From contig NZ_SMYZ01000025.1 of NCBI RefSeq assembly GCF_004919685.1, positions 62,001 through 126,000 of the forward strand: DNA of 64,000 bases, in the 5' to 3' direction. The DNA is from Mesorhizobium norvegicum (GTDB taxonomy: Bacteria > Pseudomonadota > Alphaproteobacteria > Rhizobiales > Rhizobiaceae). Below, in pieces: positions 1 to 9,124 of this stretch (its first letter is position 1; every line of letters begins with the position of its first letter). Both the position numbers and the translations under genes were made by a program. The notes beneath the pieces were generated by a model that was not told the DNA's origin, did not search any database, and was given only the letters and a program-made list of their open reading frames with translations.

Positions 1-387
1 TACGGCGAGGGCGCCACGCTCCTTGCGCCAGTCGACAATGCCAGGCACTTTTTCACGCGAAATGACGAGGTTCTCTGCTCCCGTCAGCGACGGCACCAGC
101 GTGAAATGTTGGTAGACCATGCCAAGGCCGAGCGCTGAGGCATCCTTGGGGCTGGCGATCGCCACCTCGCGGCCGTCGACCAGCATGTCGCCGGAGGTCG
201 GATGGTAAAAGCCCATCATGCATTTGACCAGCGTCGACTTGCCCGCGCCGTTCTCGCCGAGCAGCGCGTGGAAGGAGCCGGCCGGCACCTTGACCGAGAC
301 ATCGTCGAGCGCAGTGAAGGCGCCGAAGCGCATGGTCATGCCGATGGTCTCGACGCCGACGGCCTTCTTGCCGGTGATCCCGCTCAT
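1..387 (-). CDS. BMP-type ABC importer ATP-binding protein (partial, N-terminal 129 aa)
   Basis: Only the first 129 codons lie in the window; the gene runs off the left edge. The translation starts MSGITGKKAV and has a Walker A motif, GENGAGKST, at residues 44-52 and a Q-loop (VYQHF) near residue 92. The reading KASPKDASALGLGMVYQ-like context is typical of the double-domain ATPases (RbsA/YufO type, about 500 aa) that power simple-sugar and BMP-family nucleoside importers. It follows the biuret-hydrolase-like gene by 10 bp on the same strand and completes the importer with the two permeases and the BMP lipoprotein-like binding protein upstream. It energises uptake at the inner membrane. The family call is firm; the substrate is inferred from neighbours. 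Confidence 0.9.
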   Translation of the reverse strand, partial: MSGITGKKAVGVETIGMTMRFGAFTALDDVSVKVPAGSFHALLGENGAGKSTLVKCMMGFYHPTSGDMLVDGREVAIASPKDASALGLGMVYQHFTLVPSLTGAENLVISREKVPGIVDWRKERGALAV

Positions 388-397
388 CCTCGGTTCC

Positions 398-1099
398 TCA
401 CGGTAGTTGGGCGACGAAGGACGCCGAGTTCGACACCGCGCCGAAGACGCCGCCTTGCATCTTGATCATCTTGATGGCGGCCAGATGGTTGCCGTAATCG
501 GTGGCGCCGCAGCAATCCTCCAGCATCACGCATTCGAAGCCGCGGTCATTGGCCTCGCGCATGGTGGTGTGGACGCAGACATCGGTGGTGATGCCGGTGA
601 GCACGATGTTGTCGATACCGCGCTGGTTGAGGATCAGCTCCAGGTCGGTGGCGCAGAACGAGCCCTTGCCCGGCTTGTCGATGATCGGCTCACCCTCGGC
701 CGGATAGAGGTCGGGGATGATGTCCCAGCCCGGCTCGCCGCGCACCAGGATGCGCCCGCAGGGGCCCGGATCGCCGATGCCGGCATTGATGCGGCGCGAG
801 CGCCAGCGCTTGTTGGCCGGCAGGTCGGCGAGGTCGGGCCGATGGCCCTCGCGGGTGTGAATGATGGTGTAGCCCTTGGCCCGCATCGCCGACAGCACCG
901 ACTTGATCGGTTCGATCGGCGCGCGCACCAGCGACAGATCGTAGCCCATATGGTCGACATAACCGCCCGGCCCGCAGAAGTCGGTCTGCATGTCGATGAT
1001 GATCAGCGCCGTGTTGTCGGGACGAAGCTCGCCATTGTAGGGCCATGGATAGGGATCGGCGTCGATATAGCGCTGGGTGATACCGGCTCGGGCGTTCAT
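398..1099 (-). CDS. biuH: Isochorismatase-family cysteine hydrolase, biuret hydrolase-like
   Basis: A 233-aa isochorismatase-fold hydrolase. The expected catalytic triad is visible: Asp36 in [10 protein letters not shown], Lys142 in DKPGKGSF and Cys175 in TTDVCVHTT, followed by the usual cis-peptide region before the Cys. These positions coincide with the Asp36/Lys142/Cys175 triad I recall for biuret hydrolase of Rhizobium leguminosarum, which cleaves biuret to allophanate and ammonia; triuret hydrolase and ureidoacrylate hydrolase (RutB) are close relatives. The gene sits inside a BMP-type importer operon, 16 bp after the second permease and 10 bp before the ATPase, so it probably acts on the imported compound. 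GGAG lies 8 nt before the ATG. The family is certain; biuret versus triuret or another ureide is inference. Confidence 0.8.
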   Translation of the reverse strand: MNARAGITQRYIDADPYPWPYNGELRPDNTALIIIDMQTDFCGPGGYVDHMGYDLSLVRAPIEPIKSVLSAMRAKGYTIIHTREGHRPDLADLPANKRWRSRRINAGIGDPGPCGRILVRGEPGWDIIPDLYPAEGEPIIDKPGKGSFCATDLELILNQRGIDNIVLTGITTDVCVHTTMREANDRGFECVMLEDCCGATDYGNHLAAIKMIKMQGGVFGAVSNSASFVAQLP

Positions 1100-1115
1100 G
1101 GCAAAAACTCCGGTC

Positions 1116-2042
1116 TCATTTGGTGATCGACAATTCGCCCGGTGCGCCGGCGAGCGAACGGGTCGGCGACGACGTGGCGATCATGATGATTAGGGTGAGG
1201 ATGTAGGGCGCGGCGTAGAAGAGGTAGTAGCCTTGGGTGACGCCGACCGACTGCAGCGCCGGTCCAAGAGCGCCGGCCCCGCCGAACAGAAGGGCGGCGG
1301 CAAAGCAGCCAAGCGGGTTCCAGCGCGCGAAGATAACCAGCGCCACCGCCATCAGCCCTTGGCCCGACGAGATGCGTTCGGTCCAGCTGCCGGGATAATA
1401 GAGCGACAGATAGGCGCCGCCGATGCCGGCTAGCGCCCCACCGACGCCGGTGGCGATCAGGCGCACGGTGTTGGGATTGAGGCCCATGGCGCGCGCGGCG
1501 TCGGAACTGTCGCCGACGACGCGCAAGATGAGGCCGGCGCGGGTGTTGCGGAAGGCCCACCACAACACGACCGAAAGCACCGCACCGATGAGGAACAGGA
1601 CGTTGACGTCGAGTGCCGCCTGCACCTGCGGGATATCGGACCAGTCGCCAAAGGGAATGGCCGGCAAATTGGGCGCCTTCGGTTTGATGAACGGCTTGCC
1701 GAAGAAGAAGGCGAGACCCGAGCCGAACAGCATCAGCGCGATGCCGATGGCGATGTCGTTCACCTTCGGGAATTTGCAGATCCAGCCGTGGAACAGGCCG
1801 AAGCAGAGGCCGGCGGCCGCGGCGGCGAGCAGGCCGAGCCAGGGCGAGTTGGTCATCACCGCCACCGCATAGGCGGTCATGGCGCCGAAGATGAGCGTGC
1901 CTTCCAGCCCGAGATTGATGCGGCCGGAACGCTCGGTGATCGCCTCGCCCAGCGAGACGAAGATGAAGGGTGTCGACACGCGAATGGCACCACCCAGAAT
2001 GGCCAGCGGCACGCCCCAGAGGCCGATCTCGGTCGCATCCAT
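1116..2042 (-). CDS. ABC transporter permease (BMP/nucleoside type, second subunit)
   Basis: A 308-aa polytopic membrane protein starting [18 protein letters not shown], with the [15 protein letters not shown] motif near residue 40 that marks BPD_transp_2 permeases (YufQ/NupC-like) of BMP-family importers. The open frame extends much further upstream, but only as a shadow of the preceding permease. The start is fixed by a TGATG overlap with the stop of that gene at 2042. It pairs with the 380-aa permease upstream to form the membrane channel. Nothing unusual is visible. Confidence 0.9.
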   Translation of the reverse strand: MDATEIGLWGVPLAILGGAIRVSTPFIFVSLGEAITERSGRINLGLEGTLIFGAMTAYAVAVMTNSPWLGLLAAAAAGLCFGLFHGWICKFPKVNDIAIGIALMLFGSGLAFFFGKPFIKPKAPNLPAIPFGDWSDIPQVQAALDVNVLFLIGAVLSVVLWWAFRNTRAGLILRVVGDSSDAARAMGLNPNTVRLIATGVGGALAGIGGAYLSLYYPGSWTERISSGQGLMAVALVIFARWNPLGCFAAALLFGGAGALGPALQSVGVTQGYYLFYAAPYILTLIIMIATSSPTRSLAGAPGELSITK

Positions 2043-3184
2043 CAGGCAGTCCCCCTCAAGAGATCGGGCCTCTCCCACAAATCGGGATTGAAGGCCTTGA
2101 AGCGGCCGTAGAAGGTTTCGCTGAACAGGATGACGATGAAGATCATGCCTTGCAGCACCAGCACGGTAGCGTCGGGCAGGTCCATGCGGCGCTGGATCAG
2201 CCCGCCGGAGGCGTCGATGCCGCCGAGCAGGAAGGCGACCGGGATGATGGCCAGCGGATTGTGGCGGGCGAGGAAGGCGACGAGGATGCCGGTATAGCCA
2301 TAGCCGGCGGCAAGCGAGGCGTTGGCGCTGCCCTGCACCGCCGCGACCTCTAGCATGCCGGCAAGACCGGAGAAGCCGCCGGCCAGCCCGGTGAAGCCGA
2401 CGATCAGCGAGCCGACGGCAAGTCCCTGCACCTGGGCGGCCCTGACATTGCCGCCAGCGATGCGGGCGGCAAAGCCCCAGCGGGTCTTTTCGATCAGCAC
2501 CCAGGACAGAACGCAGGCGACGACGCCGACGGCAAGGCCCCAATGTACCTCCATGCCCGGCATGTTGCCGATGCGGTAGATATCGGCCAGCGGCTGGGTC
2601 GAGGGCTTGTTGAGCGAGGCTGGGTCGCGCAGCGGCCCTTCGACCAGCTGGTTCATCAGGGCGATGGCGATATAGGCCATCAGTAGGCTGGAGATGGTCT
2701 CGTTGACGGCGCGGTAATGGCGGAGCGCGCCGACGGCACCTATCCAAATGCCGCCGGCGGCCATGCCCGCCACGCCCATGACGAGAATGACGATGAAGGA
2801 GGGGGCGCCGTCGAGCGCCGTGCCTGCTGCCGCGGCGGCGACGCCGCCGAGCACGATTGCGCCCTCGCCACCGATAACGACGAGCCCGAGCCGGGCCGGC
2901 AACGCCACGCAGAGCGCCGCCAGCAGCAGGGGTGCGGCGCGTGACAGCGAGTTCTGCACCGAGAACCACGAGCCGAAGCCGCCGCGCCACATCGTTTCAT
3001 AGAGCTGGACTGGCGACTTGCCGACAGCCAGGATGAACAGGCTGAACAGGGCCATACCGACGACCACCGCCGCCAGCGGAATGACGAATGCTTCCGCCCG
3101 CCGCGCTATCCATTCCAGCGCTGCCGGATGACCCTTGGCGCCGAATGTCACCGACATGCCGGCTTCTGTCACTATCTCCGCCAT
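2042..3184 (-). CDS. ABC transporter permease (BMP/nucleoside type, first subunit)
   Basis: A 380-aa membrane protein with roughly ten hydrophobic stretches, including PLLLAALCVALPARLGLVVIG and the conserved GEGAIVLGG segment near residue 105. It is the longer of the two permeases in a BMP-family importer (YufP/NupB-like). The N-terminal part (MAEIVTEAG to about residue 30) is cytoplasmic. The gene starts 18 bp after the binding protein and its stop overlaps the start of the next permease, so the two should be translationally coupled. Substrates of this transporter group include nucleosides and related N-compounds. Confidence 0.9.
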   Translation of the reverse strand: MAEIVTEAGMSVTFGAKGHPAALEWIARRAEAFVIPLAAVVVGMALFSLFILAVGKSPVQLYETMWRGGFGSWFSVQNSLSRAAPLLLAALCVALPARLGLVVIGGEGAIVLGGVAAAAAGTALDGAPSFIVILVMGVAGMAAGGIWIGAVGALRHYRAVNETISSLLMAYIAIALMNQLVEGPLRDPASLNKPSTQPLADIYRIGNMPGMEVHWGLAVGVVACVLSWVLIEKTRWGFAARIAGGNVRAAQVQGLAVGSLIVGFTGLAGGFSGLAGMLEVAAVQGSANASLAAGYGYTGILVAFLARHNPLAIIPVAFLLGGIDASGGLIQRRMDLPDATVLVLQGMIFIVILFSETFYGRFKAFNPDLWERPDLLRGTA

Positions 3185-3202
3185 CGCCCCGCTCCCCTTC
3201 GG

Positions 3203-4330
3203 TCAGGCGGTCGAGCCGACGACCCCGTCGACCAGATAGTCCATGCTTTCGAGTTCGATCGCGTTCTCGGGGAAAGCCTGGCCCGCAGTTGCCACGACAG
3301 CGCCCTTGTTGCTGTTCAGCGGACCCTTGATGACGGCGAAGCCGCCCTTCATCATTTCGGCCAGCGTGGCGTCGAACTGTTTGCGCGCCGGCTCGGAGAC
3401 GGCGGGGCCGAGCGGGCTCATCTTGACGAAGCCATCGGCCAGACCGCCGCGCGTAAAGTTGGGCAAAGGCTTGCCGGCGACGAGATCGTCGACGAACATC
3501 TTGTAGACCTTGGCCCAGTTCCATTCGGCGCCGGTCAGGTATTTCTCGGGTGCCAGCGGGCTCTGGTTGGCGTGGTAGCCGCAGACGAAGGCGCCGCGGC
3601 CAGCTGCCGTCTCGACCACCACTTTCGGGCTGTCGACATGGCAGGTGACGACATCGGCGCCCTGGTCGACCAGCGCGTTGGTGGCTTCCGCTTCCTTCAC
3701 CGCCAGGGACCATTCGCCAGTGAAGATCACCTGGCAAGTGATGGTCGGATCGACCGAGCGTGCGCCGAGCAGGAAGGAATTGATGTTGAGCAACACTTGC
3801 GGGATCGGCTTGGCGGCGACGAAACCAAGTTTCTTGGTCTTGGAGGTGTGGCCGGCAACGACGCCGTTGAGATATTGGCCCATGCCGATATAGCCGAAAT
3901 AGGAACCGGCATTCATCGGATGCTTGGCCTTGTCCCACATGCCGCCGCAATGGCGAAACTGCACGTCGGGGAATTTCGCGCACATGGCCAGCATGTGGGG
4001 GTCGAAATAGCCGAAGGAGGTCGGGAAGATCAGCGAGGCGCCGTCGAGATTGATCATCGATTCCATCGTCTTCTGGACATCGACCGTTTCCGGCACGTTC
4101 TCCTCCTCAACGACGGTGATGCCCTCGATGCCCTTCAGCGCCGCCGCGCCCTCGGCATGCGCCTGGTTGTAGCCATAGTCGTCCTTCGGTCCGACATAGA
4201 TGAAGCCGACGGTGGCGGCAGCGGCGAATGCCCTGCGGACGGGAAAGGCTGCGGAGGCAAGCCCGAGTGCGGCTCCCGCGGCGGAGGTCTTGAGCAATTG
4301 GCGGCGGCTAAGCATGAAACGGTCGGTCAT
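3203..4330 (-). CDS. BMP-family ABC transporter substrate-binding protein
   Basis: A 375-aa periplasmic binding protein of the BMP (basic membrane protein/PnrA) family. The N-terminus has a twin-arginine-type signal, LSRRQLLKTSAAGAALGL, with likely cleavage after RRAFA near residue 36. The mature part begins VGFIYVGPKDDYGYNQAH, the hallmark opening of BMP proteins. The start at 4330 was chosen because GGGAGC lies just upstream and the signal peptide begins immediately; the open frame further upstream encodes nothing recognisable. It is the first gene of the importer operon and is divergent from a GntR/FCD regulator, which probably controls it. Confidence 0.92.
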   Translation of the reverse strand: MTDRFMLSRRQLLKTSAAGAALGLASAAFPVRRAFAAAATVGFIYVGPKDDYGYNQAHAEGAAALKGIEGITVVEEENVPETVDVQKTMESMINLDGASLIFPTSFGYFDPHMLAMCAKFPDVQFRHCGGMWDKAKHPMNAGSYFGYIGMGQYLNGVVAGHTSKTKKLGFVAAKPIPQVLLNINSFLLGARSVDPTITCQVIFTGEWSLAVKEAEATNALVDQGADVVTCHVDSPKVVVETAAGRGAFVCGYHANQSPLAPEKYLTGAEWNWAKVYKMFVDDLVAGKPLPNFTRGGLADGFVKMSPLGPAVSEPARKQFDATLAEMMKGGFAVIKGPLNSNKGAVVATAGQAFPENAIELESMDYLVDGVVGSTA

Positions 4331-4384
4331 GTTAATGCTCCCCTGTGGGACCCTTTCCGGGTCGGTTAACGCCTTCTCAAGAAA

Positions 4385-4485
4385 GTGCATGCAATCGCTA
4401 TGCCAGTTCAAAAAGTAAAATTTATATAACAAAATCAGCATATGATCTCTTTTGCATTGCACATAAGGAAGGCAATTGCATACAC
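4385..4485. promoter_or_regulatory. Divergent promoter region with repeated TGCAAT-type sites
   Basis: The AT-rich gap between the BMP gene and the GntR gene has three related words: GTGCATGCAAT at 4385-4395, TTTGCATTGCACA at 4451-4463 and GCAATTGCATACAC at 4472-4485. The third read on the other strand gives GTGTATGCAAT, nearly the first. Such inverted sites would suit a GntR/FCD dimer. The operator role is inference. Confidence 0.4.
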
Positions 4486-4613
4486 TTTTTGCCTTGAAAA
4501 CAGCCAGTTTGACAGGCAGATTAAAACATAAGCATAGAGGGTGTGGCTGAGTCGGCAGCGGACTTTCGTCGGCCGGTTCATGGCCTGGGAATGCGAACGG
4601 AGGCGGAGGAGAC

Positions 4614-5318
4614 GTGTCGGGAAAGCGCAGCTTGATCCGGTCAGGCACAACCGTCGATCAGATGGTGAGGGCGATCGGCGACCGCATCGTCACCGGCGTG
4701 CTGCGTCCCGGCGAAAAGCTCGACGAGGTCTCGCTTGCCACCCGCTTCGAGGTGTCCCGCACGCCGGTGCGCGAGGCGCTTGGCCATCTCAGTGCCATGG
4801 GCCTCGTCGAGCGGCGACCCAACAGGGGCGCCATCGTCGCCGTCGTCACCCAGGAACACCTCGCCTCGATGTTCGAAAGCATGGCCGAGCTGGAGGGCAT
4901 ATGCGCGCGCTTCTGCGCCGAGCGCATGACCGGCAGCGAGCGCCGCGCGCTCGAGGTAGAGCATCAGGCCTCGGCCCGGCTGGTGCGGCTGGGCGCCGAG
5001 GAAGACTACGAATACTTCAACACCGAGTTCCACAGCCGGCTCGATCGCGGCGCCCACAGCACGCACATCTACGAGCTGACCGCGACGACGCGCAGCCGGC
5101 TGGCCCCCTTCCGCCGCGCCCAGTTCAGGCTGGCCGGTCGGCTGGCCAAGTCATGGCAGGAGCACGACGCCATCGTCACCGCGATCCTGCGTGGCGACGG
5201 CGCCGCCGCCGGCAAGGCGGCGCGGGACCACGTTTCCATCGTCAGCGAGGCGAGCGCCGTCTTTGCCGTCGGTGACCAGCCGAAAGCCGCAAGCACGACG
5301 CCGGTCACCGCCGACTAG
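4614..5318 (+). CDS. GntR-family transcriptional regulator (FCD domain)
   Basis: A 234-aa regulator with a GntR winged helix at about residues 15-78 (the helix includes FEVSRTPVREALGHL) and an FCD ligand-binding domain at about 90-215. Candidate metal-coordinating residues typical of FCD proteins are visible in NTEFHSRL, EHDAIV and ARDHV. The GTG start follows a strong GGAGGCGGAGGA purine tract. It is transcribed away from the BMP importer and biuret-hydrolase operon and is its likely repressor, with the ligand being a substrate or product of that pathway. The ligand cannot be read from the sequence. Confidence 0.9.
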   Translation: MSGKRSLIRSGTTVDQMVRAIGDRIVTGVLRPGEKLDEVSLATRFEVSRTPVREALGHLSAMGLVERRPNRGAIVAVVTQEHLASMFESMAELEGICARFCAERMTGSERRALEVEHQASARLVRLGAEEDYEYFNTEFHSRLDRGAHSTHIYELTATTRSRLAPFRRAQFRLAGRLAKSWQEHDAIVTAILRGDGAAAGKAARDHVSIVSEASAVFAVGDQPKAASTTPVTAD

Positions 5319-5439
5319 CGAAACCACCTGGTTGCAGCACCGGCACATAGCGCCGAAGATACGGATTTGGCACGAAGAAGACATAGGGGTCGCTAAGTTT
5401 GCCCCTTTGGCTGTCGCGGAACCATGCCGAACGACACGG

Positions 5440-5826
5440 CAGCACCTCATTGAAGAACCTGCCCGCCTCGGCGAGGCCGCTGGGTGAAACCTGGTGGCCC
5501 AGACCGGGCTCAATCGAGATCCTGGCCCGGACACCAGCCGCCGCCAGCTGCTCTGCCGCCCGCATGCTCTCGCCCGAAGGCATGATCGGATCGGCGTCGC
5601 CGTGAATTCGAAAATCAGTGTCCCTCGATCAGATTGGCAATGACCGCGTCAAAGCTGGGCCGCGCTGCAGCGACGCGCTCGGGGCGATTAGCCTCGTAAG
5701 ACCAATGACATTGAACCACTCGCGGCGCGGGCCGCCGCCATGGGGCGCATCGGGGCTTTCGAAGATGAAGCCGGGCAGTGCGGATGCCAGCGCCCGCCCG
5801 AGTGCTGCCATAGGCGGGTCTGCTCC
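5440..5826 (-). pseudogene. Decayed phospholipase/carboxylesterase (alpha/beta hydrolase) gene
   Basis: Three pieces of one alpha/beta-hydrolase gene appear in order on the minus strand but in different frames. They are ALASALPGFIFESPDAPHGG then REWFNVIGL; after a frameshift near 5697, ANRPERVAAARPSFDAV ending at a stop at 5615; then HGDADPIMPSGES to GLGHQVSPSGLAEAGRFF (5604-5440). The region that should hold the GFSQG nucleophile motif, about 70-80 codons, is deleted. There is no proper start. This is a dead gene from the family that hydrolyses short esters. Confidence 0.75.
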
Positions 5827-6010
5827 GCGCCCGCATCTCGGTCGTTAAGCTCAATTTTTTGCGGTTTGCCTGAGAGCAGACATCTACGGCGATTGCGCAG
5901 GAAGGGCGCGGTTGCGCCAGAAGCCGGAGACCGGCTCAAAGGCGGACATCGCAATCAGCTGCTCATAGGGCAGCTAAGCCCTCCATTTTTCAAAGCCGCT
6001 GTTTGCTTTC

Positions 6011-6397
6011 CTAACTGACATATCGCCTCGCCAAGCGACTATGGGTCGAATTCCCTTTGCTGATTTCCGCAACGATTTGCTCGTCGGTCTTGCCGGAAAA
6101 ATAACGCGGGTACGATTGCGACTCCCATAGGTGGTGGCAGTGCGCATTTGGAAACATGAAATCCTTCTCGAACATGGCGCTCAATCCGCCGGCACGCCAA
6201 GTTGGCCAATGAAAACTATCAAATGGCTCAACATGTGTTTCGTGGCCACTGCGCCACATGACATAGGGTAGGCGCACGGAGAAGCGATCCCATTGGGTAG
6301 TGAAGCGGGAGTAGGCATCGAGCCAACTCCGGACGAAAGCGCTTTTGGGCTTCGCGATCATGACCGCATTGCATAGTCCATCGATGCGGCTAAGCCC
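6011..6397 (-). pseudogene. C-terminal fragment of a sugar glycosyltransferase
   Basis: An open frame of 116 codons from an internal ATG, extending upstream in frame as RIDGLCNAV, resembles the C-terminal half of DXD-type sugar transferases (GT32/alpha-1,4-GT-like). Visible features are the NAVMIAKPKSAFVRSWLDAY block, a Trp-rich middle and HHLWESQSYPRYF near the end. The N-terminal donor-binding half with the DXD motif is missing, so it is unlikely to be functional. It lies in a strip of gene debris beside the esterase relic. Confidence 0.55.
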
Positions 6398-6541
6398 CGA
6401 TAGCTGGTAAAATCTCGAAATATTTTTTGCCGCGATTTTCCCTTTAAAATCAAAAGCGTAACTTTTTGACGGCCTTGATGTCGGAGTTTGCGCGATGCTG
6501 AAAAATATTTTCCAGTGATTTCAATTGGTTATGTGCTGTTT

Positions 6542-6637
6542 GAACAATCGAGTGGGAGTGAGGGGAAAGACCTGCGAAATTCGGCGAAACAGCCATTTTA
6601 GCGCGGAAAAGCATAGTGTTATCTGCGATCTCGTTGA
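6542..6637. repeat. Direct repeat, left copy (paired with 26443-26524)
   Basis: From GAACAATCGAGTGGGAGTGA to GCGATCTCGTTGA this stretch matches 26443-26524 in the same orientation. Identity is high apart from small indels, the largest being about 13 bp missing in the right copy. The two copies bracket the respiration/denitrification island. The origin of the repeat is not recognised. Confidence 0.7.
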
Positions 6638-6681
6638 CCATACGCGACAGGACAACGCCAGTCGGAACGCTTTGAGCTTTG

Positions 6682-6828
6682 TCACTCAAGGTCGTCGTCC
6701 AAAAGGATTCTCTGCGCTGCGCCGTCGAGGTCGTCATACTGCCCGGACCGCAAGGTCCACATGAAGGCCGCAAGTCCGGCGAGCCCCATCAAGACTGCGA
6801 TCGGCACCAGAACAGTCAGGTAGCTCAT
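6682..6828 (-). CDS. ccoS: cbb3-type cytochrome oxidase assembly protein CcoS
   Basis: A 48-aa protein, MSYLTVLVPIAVLMGLAGLA followed by FMWTLRSGQYDDLDG, and ending RILLDDDLE. It has one transmembrane helix followed by the conserved W-x(4)-GQYDDL segment of CcoS/FixS. The start ATG overlaps the stop of ccoI in an ATGA, so the pair is translationally coupled. CcoS is needed for cofactor (copper/haem) insertion into the CcoN subunit. The gene is too short to stand out by length, but motif and position make the call secure. Confidence 0.95.
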   Translation of the reverse strand: MSYLTVLVPIAVLMGLAGLAAFMWTLRSGQYDDLDGAAQRILLDDDLE

Positions 6829-9119
6829 GATCCAGCACTTATCGGCTGCAGGTCTGGATGAACGGATGCGACTTGCCTGGTGCGCAGATTTCCGGCGCGG
6901 GCATGGCCCAGGCGCATGGCATTGGCCACCACCAACACAGACGAGAGCGACATTGCGACCGCCGCCACGAGCGGAGTGACATAGCCGCAGACGGCAAAAG
7001 GCACCGCAATGGCGTTGTAGCCGACCGCCAAAGTGAAATTCTGCCGGATCAGCTTTCCGGCATTGCGTGAAATCTCATAGGCGTCAGCGACACTCGCAAG
7101 GCTGTCTTTCAGAAACACGAAATCGGCTGCATTGCGGCCGACATCGGCCGCCGTCGCGGGGGCCATGGAGACGTGCGCGGCCGCGAGCGCTGGCGCGTCG
7201 TTAAGTCCGTCTCCCACCATCAGCACCTTGGAGCGGGCAGCAGTGATAGCCGCGATCCGGCCAACCTTGTCGGATGGAAGCATTTCCGCCGTGAAATCAT
7301 CGATGCCGAGGTTAGAAGCCAGATCGGCCACCGCAGATCTGCGGTCACCGGACAGGATGCCGACAGCGAGGCCCTGCCGGCGCAATCGATCGATCGTCGA
7401 ACGCGCGCCGCCTCGCATGATGTCTTCAAATACAAACCGCGCCAGCTGCTGCCCGTTCTGGACAAGCAGCGATACCGAGAACCAACCGTCCGTGCCTTCC
7501 GGTATTTTGCGGCCGAGCGCCCAGTCCGGCCGACCCAGGCGGTAGACGGTGGTTCCCATCCTGGCTTCGAGGCCGCGGCCGGGATATTCGGCGAGGTTGT
7601 TCATCGGCGTCGCCCCAACCGAGCTTTGCGATGCGGCAGCCAAAATTGCGACGGACATCGGATGCCTCGAGCCCGACGCCATTTTGGCCGCAAGCGCCAG
7701 CGCACCGGGATCAACATCGGCCCTGTTGACGAGATGGGGCCGGCCGAGCGTCAGGGTGCCGGTCTTGTCGAACAGCACCGTGTCGACTTCGGCGAGGCGC
7801 TCAAGAGCAGAGCCATCCCTGACCATCACGCCTCTTTCGAAGAGGCGCCGTGCGGCGACGACCTGCACGATCGGAACCGCAAGACCGAGCGCGCACGGGC
7901 AGGTTATGATCAGCACGGCGATGGCGATCGAAACCGATGCGTGCCAATCCCTTGTCATGGACAGCCAGCCCAGAAACGACAGCAAGGCGATGGTATGCAC
8001 GATCGGCGAATAGAGCGCCGAGGCACGATCCGCCAGCCTGCGATAGTAGGCCCTGCCGCCCTCGGCGGCTTCCATCATTCTGATCATTTCCGCCAGAAAT
8101 GAATCCTTTGCCTCGGCGGCGGCTGTTATCGTCAGCGGCCCCGTCAGATTGAGCAGCCCCGCCTGGACCAGAGTTCCCGCAATGGCGGGCCTGGGTGCCG
8201 TCTCTCCGGTGACGACCGAACAATCGAGTTCCGAAGCGCCTTCGGTGACGATCCCGTCGACAGGGACCCTGTCGCCGGCGGCAATGAGGATGGAGGTTCC
8301 CGGCCTGATCTCGGCAATCGGGACATAGCGCCGGCCGTCGGCATCCACGACGATCGCCCCTCTCGGCGCGAGGCTAGCAAGCCCCGCCACAGCCGAGCGC
8401 GCCTTTTCCCGCATCACATGGTCGAGCGTGCGGCCGATGAGCAGAAAGAACAAAAGCGATGTCGCCGCGTCGAAATAGGCATGCGGCCCACCGTGAATGG
8501 TATCGTAGAGACTGAGCCCGAACGCCATCAACACGCCGATGGAAATCGGCACATCCATATTTGTCCGGCCGTTGCGCAAGGCAGCCCATGCTGAGAAAAA
8601 GAATATCCGTCCCGAATAGACGATCGCCGGCAAGGCGAGCCCTGCGGAAATCCAATGGAACGCCTGACGGGTTCCGCCTTCGGCTCCGGACCAGACCGAA
8701 ACCGACAGCAGCATGATGTTCATGGCGCAGAAGCCCGCAACCGCGAGCGCCTTGATCAGCCGGGAATATTCGGGACTGCGCTGGTCGGTTTCCGCGGTGA
8801 AGACATGTGACGCGTAGCCCGCCGTTCTCAGCGCGCCAATGAGATCGGGAGCCTCGTCGGCAATCGGGCGCCATTTCACGATGGTCCGTTTCATCGAAAG
8901 ATTGGCTCGGGCATATTCGACGCCGGGCAAGGCCGAGAGAGTGCGTTCGACCGTGGCCATGCAGGATGCGCAATGAATTTCGGGCACCGACAGATCGGCC
9001 TGGTAAAGGCCGCTACCGAGGTCGCGGCTTAGCAGGACAAGTTCCTCGCGCGGACTGGAAACCCGGCCCGCCGGGCCGATCTCCAGGGCGGCCTCGGCCC
9101 CGGGTGCGCAGCAGCTCAT
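6825..9119 (-). CDS. ccoI: Copper-translocating P1B-type ATPase CcoI/FixI
   Basis: A 764-aa P-type ATPase. It has a Cys-rich start (MSCCAPG), a heavy-metal-binding domain with CASC at residues 50-53, the transmembrane CPC metal site at 407-409, the phosphorylation motif DKTGTLT from Asp451 and the hinge GDGLNDAPAL near residue 655. Length and N-terminus match FixI/CcoI, which exports copper to the periplasm for assembly of the cbb3 oxidase. It is followed by ccoS in an ATGA overlap and preceded by a DUF2189 gene only 5 bp away. The usual upstream partners ccoG and ccoH are absent. Confidence 0.95.
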   Translation of the reverse strand: MSCCAPGAEAALEIGPAGRVSSPREELVLLSRDLGSGLYQADLSVPEIHCASCMATVERTLSALPGVEYARANLSMKRTIVKWRPIADEAPDLIGALRTAGYASHVFTAETDQRSPEYSRLIKALAVAGFCAMNIMLLSVSVWSGAEGGTRQAFHWISAGLALPAIVYSGRIFFFSAWAALRNGRTNMDVPISIGVLMAFGLSLYDTIHGGPHAYFDAATSLLFFLLIGRTLDHVMREKARSAVAGLASLAPRGAIVVDADGRRYVPIAEIRPGTSILIAAGDRVPVDGIVTEGASELDCSVVTGETAPRPAIAGTLVQAGLLNLTGPLTITAAAEAKDSFLAEMIRMMEAAEGGRAYYRRLADRASALYSPIVHTIALLSFLGWLSMTRDWHASVSIAIAVLIITCPCALGLAVPIVQVVAARRLFERGVMVRDGSALERLAEVDTVLFDKTGTLTLGRPHLVNRADVDPGALALAAKMASGSRHPMSVAILAAASQSSVGATPMNNLAEYPGRGLEARMGTTVYRLGRPDWALGRKIPEGTDGWFSVSLLVQNGQQLARFVFEDIMRGGARSTIDRLRRQGLAVGILSGDRRSAVADLASNLGIDDFTAEMLPSDKVGRIAAITAARSKVLMVGDGLNDAPALAAAHVSMAPATAADVGRNAADFVFLKDSLASVADAYEISRNAGKLIRQNFTLAVGYNAIAVPFAVCGYVTPLVAAVAMSLSSVLVVANAMRLGHARAGNLRTRQVASVHPDLQPISAGS

Positions 9120-9124
9120 GAGCG

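Noticed and set aside
1116..2990. 624-codon frame spanning both BMP permease genes
   Set aside because: Only the last 308 codons are a permease; the upstream part is Arg-rich out-of-frame reading of the preceding permease.
4541..4600. GTGTGGCTGAGTCGGCAGCGG resembles part of a Ser/Leu tRNA D-arm
   Set aside because: No acceptor stem, anticodon arm or T-arm with GGTTCRA can be built around it.
6450..6773. 107-codon minus-strand frame containing NEIADNTMLFRAKMAVSP
   Set aside because: It overlaps ccoS in another frame, has no family signature, and its middle is the direct repeat; the right repeat copy does not keep the frame.
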